Positions 1-4,394 of a stretch of 60,519 nucleotides of DNA are shown in pieces. This stretch comes from an uncultured Flavobacteriaceae bacterium. Its GTDB lineage: Bacteria; Bacteroidota; Bacteroidia; Flavobacteriales; Flavobacteriaceae. The notes below the pieces were generated by a model that made no database searches, was not told the origin of the DNA, and was given only the letters and a program-made list of their open reading frames with translations. Numbering within the stretch: the stretch's first letter is position 1; the number at the start of each line of letters is the position of its first letter. The translations under genes and the position numbers were made by a program. Location of the stretch: NCBI GenBank assembly GCA_905181625.1, contig CAJIYJ010000002.1, forward strand, positions 1 to 60,519, in the 5' to 3' direction.

Positions 1-111
1 TCTAAACTTAACTACAACTGCACCATTTAATAGTATGTGGTTTTTGTATAGTACTGGACGATTATAACTCTGTATTATAGCTGTTCTTGGATTGTGTATT
101 TTTAAAAACAT
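1..111 (-). CDS. Partial unknown protein, 5' end only
   Basis: On the minus strand an ATG at 111-109 opens a frame that runs off the left edge without a stop (37 codons). The visible N-terminus begins MFLKIHNPRTAII and ends NGAVVVKFR. Residue composition looks protein-like rather than random, and the upstream bases are AT-rich and non-coding. No family is recognised. It diverges from the plus-strand small membrane gene at 163. With so little sequence, both the gene call and the start are tentative. Confidence 0.4.
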   Translation of the reverse strand, partial: MFLKIHNPRTAIIQSYNRPVLYKNHILLNGAVVVKFR

Positions 112-162
112 TATATTTAGTTTATGATGTATAATGGTTTAGTTAAATAGTAATTATATAAT

Positions 163-396
163 ATGCTCAAATTAATTTTTAAAAGTTTAGTTTATGGTTT
201 CTTTGGAATGGTTATATACTATATAATGAAAACATTATTTGCTTTTTCTATTTCATTTTATATAATAAATAACGCTTATATATTGGATATTGCTAATTAT
301 GTATTTAACCTCTACAACGACATTACTCTAACAGTTTTTGTTGTAACATTTGCAATAGTTGGAGCAACTGGTGTTTTAAGAACGACATCTTCATAG
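163..396 (+). CDS. Small membrane protein, unknown function
   Basis: A 77-residue hydrophobic protein starting MLKLIFKSLVYGFF. Two stretches look membrane-spanning (about residues 8-35 and 52-72), separated by a short polar loop with NYVFNLYND; the tail is short and polar (RTTSS). It is the only plus-strand gene in the first 3.3 kb and faces the broken repeat protein across a 26-base gap. No family is recognised. The ATG follows an AT-rich leader without an obvious Shine-Dalgarno, which is normal in Bacteroidota. Confidence 0.45.
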   Translation: MLKLIFKSLVYGFFGMVIYYIMKTLFAFSISFYIINNAYILDIANYVFNLYNDITLTVFVVTFAIVGATGVLRTTSS

Positions 397-422
397 TTAT
401 TATAATAAAATTTGTTTAAAGG

Positions 423-1061
423 TTATTGCTTAACACCATCTACATAGTTTCCTGTAACTTCTAATTCTCCTGACTTATAATAATACTTCAATTCTCCTTG
501 TTCTTAAACCATCACATAGTTTACTGTCAATTGTAATTCTCCTGACTCATAATATTCCTTCCATTCTCCTTGTCTTAAACCATCTACATAGTTTACTGTA
601 CTTTTAATTCTCCTGACTCATAATAATCCTTTTCTTCTCCCTGTTTTAAATCATCTACATAGTTTACTGTATTTTCTAATTCTCCTGACTTCATAATATC
701 ATTTGCTTCTCCTTGTCTTAAACTATCTACATAGTTTACTGTATATCTAATTCTCCTGACTCATAATACTATTTTCTTCTCCTTGTCTTAAACCATCTAC
801 ATAGTTTCTGTATATCTTAATTCTCCTGACTTAATAAAATGATTTCCACTCTCCTTGTGCTAAACCATCTACATAGTTTGCTGTAGATAATGATGATCCT
901 GACTCATAAAATAGCTTTTCTAAACCTTGTTTAACACCATCTACATAATTTACTGTAACTTTTAATTCTCCTGACTCATAATATGTATTATGTTCTCCAT
1001 TTTTTACTTGCCCAAAAGAAACAAGTGGAATAAACAGTAATAGTAGAATTAGTTTCTTCAT
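423..1061 (-). pseudogene. Secreted MORN-like repeat protein, frameshifted
   Basis: The gene starts MKKLILLLLFIPLVSFGQ, a Sec signal peptide. It continues as repeats of 24 residues (72 bases) with a core like YYESGELKVTVNYVDG, the pattern of YwqK/MORN-type repeat proteins. Eight repeat cores begin near 436, 509, 580, 651, 723, 793, 865 and 937 (plus-strand positions), with spacings of 70-73 instead of a constant 72. Single-base indels therefore break the frame repeatedly after about residue 75. The last repeat ends YVDGVKQ and a TAA at 425-423, so the ancestral length was about 212 residues. Its ATG overlaps the upstream gene's TGA (ATGA), implying coupled translation. The indels may be decay or uncorrected sequencing errors. 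Confidence 0.7.
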
Positions 1062-1435
1062 TTTTTATTTAGTTCTTTAAACTCATTAAATTCTTTTTTA
1101 CCAAAATACATCCTGCTTACTAGTGAGATGACTTCATCTGTTAAATCTACAGCATTTTCTGAGGAAAGATTAAATTTAGTACCGTCCATACTTATTAATT
1201 GATTTTCTTCTGCATTCAAAATAATTGAGGTGTAAAACTGATACCTAATAACATAATCAAGTGTTAAATTAGTATTATTATAATTTTGTTGGAACAAAGA
1301 TTTATCAGAAATTCTTGTCTTCAAAACCCTGTTTGGTTTTGAAAAGTTATTACTAAGTCTTATTGCATTTAACTCAACCTCTTGCCCAATAGACACAATT
1401 GGTACAAACAGTAATAGTAGAATTAGTTTTTTCAT
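1058..1435 (-). CDS. Secreted protein of unknown function
   Basis: A 125-residue protein beginning MKKLILLLLFVPIVSIGQ, a signal peptide with a likely cleavage after the G/Q region. The mature part has no recognised domain; it contains SDKSLFQQNYNN and ends EFKELNKK. The frame extends 17 codons further up to 1486, but that part lies inside the 99-bp repeat and is out of frame in the other repeat copies. The MKKL start at 1435 is therefore preferred, because the same leader begins two other genes here. A promoter-like TAACTTTA (1448-1441) lies 5 bases upstream, which would give an almost leaderless mRNA. It overlaps the MORN-like gene by ATGA and so is likely co-transcribed with it. Confidence 0.55.
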   Translation of the reverse strand: MKKLILLLLFVPIVSIGQEVELNAIRLSNNFSKPNRVLKTRISDKSLFQQNYNNTNLTLDYVIRYQFYTSIILNAEENQLISMDGTKFNLSSENAVDLTDEVISLVSRMYFGKKEFNEFKELNKK

Positions 1436-1441
1436 AACTAT

Positions 1442-1540
1442 AAAGTTAGTTGATTCTTTTAACCTCATAGTAATTCTCTTAATCAACTTACGAGGATTAG
1501 AAGTTGCTGAATTAAAAGAAGAAGATATGCCTATGGTTTA
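1442..1540. repeat. Dispersed 99-bp repeat, copy A
   Basis: Complete copy of a repeat shared with 1912-2010 and, in part, with 2111-2143 and 2910-2956. Read on the minus strand it runs from just after a stop codon to a promoter-like TAACTTT box just ahead of the next gene, so it joins consecutive small genes. Read on the plus strand its second half encodes LRGLEVAELKEEDMPMV and then TAG. Against copy B, all differences in that coding reading fall at first or third codon positions. Confidence 0.8.
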
Positions 1541-1621
1541 GTTTTGAATTGTTATTGTTCCAACCATTTCTGCGTGTGGTCCACATTGGTAATAATCTGA
1601 GTATGACAAAATCTTTAAGAA
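1538..1621 (-). pseudogene. Remnant of plastocyanin-like protein C-terminus
   Basis: Between the acidic gene (stop at 1622) and repeat copy A, the minus strand reads YSDYYQCGPHAEMVGTITI and then QN and a stop (1540-1538). This closely resembles the copper-site end of plastocyanin-type cupredoxins, where Cys and His of CxPH and a following Met bind copper, ending MVGTITV. Here only two residues separate His and Met instead of four, and an in-frame stop lies 27 codons up, so only the tail survives. It is too short for an independent gene and reads as a leftover of a lost gene. The family link rests on this motif alone. Confidence 0.5.
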
Positions 1622-1870
1622 TTAACTATTATAATCACTTTCATTATAAAATACTTCTTCAATCTCAAATTTATCATCATCACTTAACACATCATCTTCT
1701 AATTCTTCATCATAACTAAACTTATCCTCAATAAACTTATAGTAACTAAATCCTTCATCATTATTACCTGATTCATAAACAACACCAACTTTCATATCAT
1801 TGACTTCAACTACAAACTTCCAAACAATCTTTTTATAAGTTTCCCCTAAATCTTCTATTAATTTTACCAT
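1622..1870 (-). CDS. Small acidic protein, unknown function
   Basis: An 82-residue soluble protein starting MVKLIEDLGETYKKIVWKF, without signal peptide or membrane segment. The C-terminal half is strongly acidic (EELEDDVLSDDDKFEIEE). It has no recognised domain. A tiny reading frame upstream (13 codons, MNTIFFGYLSLKW) starts at the ATG just after the repeat's TAACTTTG box and its stop overlaps this gene's ATG, so translation may be coupled. It is transcribed from repeat copy B. An immunity-like or regulatory role would be pure guesswork. Confidence 0.5.
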   Translation of the reverse strand: MVKLIEDLGETYKKIVWKFVVEVNDMKVGVVYESGNNDEGFSYYKFIEDKFSYDEELEDDVLSDDDKFEIEEVFYNESDYNS

Positions 1871-1910
1871 TTTAAACTTAAATAACCAAAAAAGATTGTA
1901 TTCATAATTA

Positions 1911-1918
1911 CAAAGTTA
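1911..1918 (-). promoter_or_regulatory. Promoter -7 box in repeat copy B
   Basis: TAACTTTG on the minus strand fits the Bacteroidota -7 consensus TAnnTTTG. It lies at the gene-proximal end of the repeat, 40 bases ahead of the acidic gene's ATG. The equivalent positions in copies A (1448-1441) and D (2916-2909) read TAACTTTA. No clear TTG is seen at -33 (ATG at the right spacing), so strength is uncertain. Confidence 0.4.
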
Positions 1919-2010
1919 GTTGATTCTTTTTAACTCATAGTAATTCTCTTAACCTACTTACGTGGATTGGAAATTGCTGAATTGAAAGAAGAAGATATGC
2001 CTATGATTTA
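1912..2010. repeat. Dispersed 99-bp repeat, copy B
   Basis: Same length as copy A. On the plus strand it encodes LRGLEIAELKEEDMPMI and TAG, differing from copy A by synonymous third-position changes and two Val/Ile swaps. On the minus strand it lies after a stop (TAC TAC TAA at 2011) and supplies the promoter-like TAACTTTG ahead of the acidic gene. The bases from 2011 to 2110 hold a short open but unrecognised minus-strand frame and nothing else I can name. Confidence 0.8.
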
Positions 2011-2110
2011 GTAGTAATTATTAATTGGTACTACCCTACTCAAATTAGATCGGTTTTCTTTTGACGGTAGGTGTTTGTATAAGTATGTATAATAGTGAGG
2101 TTCTGAGTGT

Positions 2111-2143
2111 CTGAATTAAAAGAAGAAGATATGCCTATGGTTG
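2111..2143. repeat. Dispersed repeat, partial copy C
   Basis: Only the coding-like end of the repeat is kept. On the plus strand it reads SELKEEDMPMVV and TAA, so the stop is one codon later than in copies A and B but the frame is conserved. It lies directly downstream of the ricin-type lipoprotein gene's stop codon, the same place relative to a gene as the other copies. The promoter half is absent. Confidence 0.7.
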
Positions 2144-2144
2144 T

Positions 2145-2693
2145 TTAATTAACCTTCCTAATACCCCATTTTTGTTTAGATGATAATCCATCATTACAAT
2201 TTTCTAAAGTTAATGTGCGAATTAGGTGTGTTGGTGTTCCTCCTCCTCCTTCACTAAAATTCTCCGATACTGTCAAACATAATTTTAAATCAGTTTTAGG
2301 TTGAATTTTCCCATCATTCTGTAGAATGAACTTTTGTTTATTATTTTTATCACAACTATTTAATTTTAAGGCAGATGATTGTTCAATTTTATCTGCTTCC
2401 ATACAAACCTTGAAATGACTAACATAAAATTCTTCGTTCACAATTTTATCTTTGTCAAAACCCTGATCAACCGAAATTTCACCTTGATACGAATAACAAG
2501 AATGTGCTTGCAATGATTTATTTATATCAGCATTATTTTTGTAACCCATCATATCAATACAATATCCTCTTGAGTCATTAAGTGTATTTAATAAATACAC
2601 CTCTACAGTTTGTTGATTTAATATTGGTTCATCGTTTTCATTAGATTGATTATTGCAAGAAATAAACAGTAATAGTAGAAGGAGTTTTTTCAT
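2145..2693 (-). CDS. Ricin-B-like (beta-trefoil) lipoprotein
   Basis: A 182-residue protein starting MKKLLLLLLFISCNNQ, a lipoprotein signal with lipobox-like LFISC (Cys about residue 13). The mature part carries a carbohydrate-binding beta-trefoil pattern: GYCIDMMG near the start, a central KVCMEADK segment, then DLKLCLTV and a closing SKQKWGI with the Q-x-W motif. It is short for a full three-lobed trefoil, so it may hold one to two lobes. The frame stays open up to 2747, but the MKKL start overlapping the preceding gene's TGA (ATGA) is far better. Its leader DNA nearly matches two other genes in this array. A surface sugar-binding role is inferred from the fold only. Confidence 0.6.
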   Translation of the reverse strand: MKKLLLLLLFISCNNQSNENDEPILNQQTVEVYLLNTLNDSRGYCIDMMGYKNNADINKSLQAHSCYSYQGEISVDQGFDKDKIVNEEFYVSHFKVCMEADKIEQSSALKLNSCDKNNKQKFILQNDGKIQPKTDLKLCLTVSENFSEGGGGTPTHLIRTLTLENCNDGLSSKQKWGIRKVN

Positions 2694-2884
2694 TTTTCTT
2701 TTTTCTTTTTTTTTAAATCTTTGAATAGCTCTCCAGCATCTTTCCAAAGGTGTTTATATTTAAGAGCAGATAAAAAGCCAAAACCAATTATACCCAAAAG
2801 AAAAAAGATAGGTTCCCAAGCATTAAATAACCATCCAGCAGATAGTATAGAAACAACCAGGATAATTATATTTTGTTTTTTCAT
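2690..2884 (-). CDS. Small two-helix membrane protein
   Basis: A 64-residue protein with two adjacent hydrophobic helices (about residues 5-22 and 26-42) and a very basic tail ending KDLKKKKKEK. No family is recognised. Its promoter region is partial repeat copy D; a four-codon frame (MKKD) lies between the TAACTTTA box and the ATG. The stop overlaps the ricin-type lipoprotein's ATG, so the two are probably translated together. Confidence 0.5.
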   Translation of the reverse strand: MKKQNIIILVVSILSAGWLFNAWEPIFFLLGIIGFGFLSALKYKHLWKDAGELFKDLKKKKKEK

Positions 2885-2909
2885 TTATTTAATCTTTCTT
2901 CATAATTCT

Positions 2910-2956
2910 AAAGTTAGTTGATTCTTTTTAACTCATAGTAATTCTCTTAATCAACT
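2910..2956. repeat. Dispersed repeat, partial copy D
   Basis: A 47-bp stretch matching the promoter-proximal half of copies A and B, including the TAACTTT box (minus strand, 2916-2909). It diverges abruptly at 2957, where the coding-like half is missing. It carries GTTGATT and AATCAAC as a 7-bp inverted repeat around a 25-base centre, also present in copy A but altered in copy B. The bases 2957-3122 hold no gene I can support. Confidence 0.7.
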
Positions 2957-3122
2957 CTGTTACAACAGCCTAATTCTTGCGTATATTAAAGTAATAAGGC
3001 AATTATTCCAATTGTCTCATTGCAAAAGCTGAAAGGGGAGTTGTAATATCCTTCCCTTTCTTTTTTAATTAAAATATATGATGATTAAAATAATTAAAAC
3101 CTCTCAGTCATTTCCCTGGGTG

Positions 3123-3362
3123 TTAAAATAAATTATAAATAAATTCTTCTACTAAAAGAAAGAGGGAATTAAATTCATCAAAGATTGCATTAAAAAATTC
3201 AGGAAAAATATAATAAAAGGGAGTAAAAATGAGAACTGATGATATAACAATAATCACGTCACCCCAAGATTCAAAACTATCTCCCCAGGTATCACCATTA
3301 TAAAATTTTTTCCATAAATCAATATTATGTTTCTCTTTAAACCACTTTTCAATTTTTCCCAT
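3123..3362 (-). CDS. Small membrane protein, unknown function
   Basis: A 79-residue protein. The first 35 residues are soluble and tryptophan-rich (EKWFKEKHN, DTWGDSFESWGD); then comes one long hydrophobic segment (about 36-57) and an amphipathic tail. No family is recognised. It diverges from the phage-like cluster at 3400, with only 37 bases between the starts. There is no repeat copy directly ahead of it, so it may not belong to the repeat-linked array. Confidence 0.45.
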   Translation of the reverse strand: MGKIEKWFKEKHNIDLWKKFYNGDTWGDSFESWGDVIIVISSVLIFTPFYYIFPEFFNAIFDEFNSLFLLVEEFIYNLF

Positions 3363-3399
3363 AATCTAAGATAACAAGTTAAAATAACAACATATAACA

Positions 3400-3735
3400 A
3401 TGTTTAAACCAGGCAATCAATACGGTAAATTAACAAAGAGAGGATCTAATAAGAACTCTAAAGAGGTTAAGGATCTAATCACAAATGTTCTGTTTGATAC
3501 AGATCAGTTCATGGAAGACTGGAAGGACATGGATACTAGGGAGCGCATGGAGCTTAGAATAAAATTAGCCAGATACATTCTGCCAGAACCTAAAGAAGCC
3601 CCTTCTACTACGGGAATGGTAGATCTCCCTTTATTCATAGATACTAAAGAAGACATCTTAAATGTCATGCAGCAGCTTGACTTAACAGAGGATGAACTAA
3701 TAAAAATTAATCATGACAAAGCAGCAAATTTATAG
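3400..3735 (+). CDS. Phage-like protein, possibly small-terminase-like
   Basis: A 111-residue basic-to-acidic protein starting MFKPGNQYGKLTKRGS, followed by a helical stretch with RERMELRIKLARYILPEPKE and an acidic C-terminus. The GNxYGxxxxRG opening and the RERxELRIKLARYIL segment resemble small DNA-binding proteins near phage terminase genes; this is a resemblance, not an identification. It heads a three-gene cluster with overlaps of 23 and 10 bases, the tight packing typical of phage. Base composition is slightly less AT-rich than its neighbours, which fits transfer. Confidence 0.5.
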   Translation: MFKPGNQYGKLTKRGSNKNSKEVKDLITNVLFDTDQFMEDWKDMDTRERMELRIKLARYILPEPKEAPSTTGMVDLPLFIDTKEDILNVMQQLDLTEDELIKINHDKAANL

Positions 3736-3916
3736 CTACTTAGAAGAGCAACACACAAAGCATTCAGATATATTCGGTAATGGCTTTAAAACAACTAAAG
3801 CAGCTCTTATAGCTAGTACTATCTGTTATAAAAATGATTACAGAACACATGTAGACAAGCCTGGTGTAGATCCAACCACTTACTTTGCAGGCAAAACGTC
3901 AATAGGATGGACATAG
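3713..3916 (+). CDS. Phage-like small protein, unknown
   Basis: A 67-residue soluble protein starting MTKQQIYSYLEEQHTKHSD and ending AGKTSIGWT. It overlaps the preceding gene by 23 bases in another frame and the next one by 10, which supports it being real despite its size. No family is recognised. Its place in the cluster suggests a phage or mobile-element origin. Confidence 0.45.
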   Translation: MTKQQIYSYLEEQHTKHSDIFGNGFKTTKAALIASTICYKNDYRTHVDKPGVDPTTYFAGKTSIGWT

Positions 3917-4065
3917 ATCTAAACAGGTTCTTTGATTTAATAGTTTTAGCTAAAAACTCAGGTCATTATAGTGAACGTGAAATTCATTTCTTTTATGACA
4001 TTTGGGATGCTACTAGACTTAAACAATTAAAGTCAAAATACATAAATCCAAAAGACCCTAAATAG
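3907..4065 (+). CDS. Phage-like small protein, unknown
   Basis: A 52-residue protein from an ATG inside the end of the previous gene to TAG at 4063-4065. It begins MDIDLNRFFDLIVLAK and ends SKYINPKDPK; the middle has SEREIHFFYDIWD. It looks soluble and helical. The ATG embedded in the upstream stop region argues for translational coupling. It is the last gene of the accessory island before the tRNA operon. Confidence 0.4.
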   Translation: MDIDLNRFFDLIVLAKNSGHYSEREIHFFYDIWDATRLKQLKSKYINPKDPK

Positions 4066-4113
4066 GACTCTAATTATGCGGCTTTGAGTGTGTTTGTAGT
4101 GTGTATTGAGAAT

Positions 4114-4150
4114 AAAAAAAGAGGGTAAAATCTTTCGAAATTACCCTCTT
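4114..4150 (-). terminator. Rho-independent terminator of tRNA operon
   Basis: On the minus strand, just past tRNA-Leu, AAGAGGGTAA pairs with TTACCCTCTT across a 12-base loop and is followed by a run of seven T. It ends the tRNA-Gly/tRNA-Leu transcript and separates it from the island. Confidence 0.85.
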
Positions 4151-4151
4151 G

Positions 4152-4237
4152 TACTCGAGATGGGACTTGAACCCATACGACCATTACTGATCATTGGATT
4201 TTAAGTCCAACGTGTCTACCAATTCCACCACTCGAGC
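4152..4237 (-). tRNA. tRNA-Leu (anticodon UAA)
   Basis: 86 nt with acceptor stem GCTCGAG/CTCGAGT, D-loop GGTGGAATTGGTAGACA, an anticodon stem TTGGA/TCCAA around loop CTTAAAA (anticodon TAA), a long class II variable arm and T-arm GGGTTCAAGTCCC. The discriminator is A and CCA is not encoded. Second gene of a two-tRNA operon. Confidence 0.95.
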
Positions 4238-4251
4238 TTAATATGGTTCAG

Positions 4252-4323
4252 AGCGAAAGACGGGATTTGAACCCGCGACCTCCACCTTGGCAAGGTGATG
4301 CTCTACCCCTGAGCTACTTTCGC
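4252..4323 (-). tRNA. tRNA-Gly (anticodon GCC)
   Basis: 72 nt with acceptor GCGAAAG/CTTTCGC, D-arm AGCTCAGGGGTAGAGC, anticodon stem-loop CACCTTGCCAAGGTG (anticodon GCC) and T-arm GCGGGTTTGAATCCCGT. The discriminator is T. First gene of the tRNA operon, 14 bases ahead of tRNA-Leu. Confidence 0.95.
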
Positions 4324-4334
4324 AAATTGGTTTG

Positions 4335-4342
4335 CAAATGTA
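4335..4342 (-). promoter_or_regulatory. Promoter -7 box for tRNA operon
   Basis: TACATTTG on the minus strand matches the Bacteroidota TAnnTTTG box and lies 11 bases before the 5' end of tRNA-Gly, the right distance for a short leader. No good TTG is seen at -33. Confidence 0.5.
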
Positions 4343-4394
4343 AAACAAAAAATCAAAAAAAATAAATTAAAATCTCCTAAATAAAAGTCGATAC

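Noticed and set aside
2011..2110. Short minus-strand frame between repeat copies B and C
   Set aside because: It is open for 36 codons and ends next to the repeat, but has no start and no recognisable motif, so it is not listed as a gene.
2721..2921. 66-codon plus-strand frame opposite the small membrane gene
   Set aside because: It is antisense to a gene with an ATGA-coupled partner and has a random-looking composition.
2910..2956. GTTGATT/AATCAAC dyad as an operator or attC-like site
   Set aside because: It is only 7 bp with a 25-base centre and is not kept in repeat copy B.
4152..4323. Attachment-site duplication of the tRNA 3' ends within the island
   Set aside because: I found no second copy of the tRNA-Leu or tRNA-Gly end in positions 1-4150.
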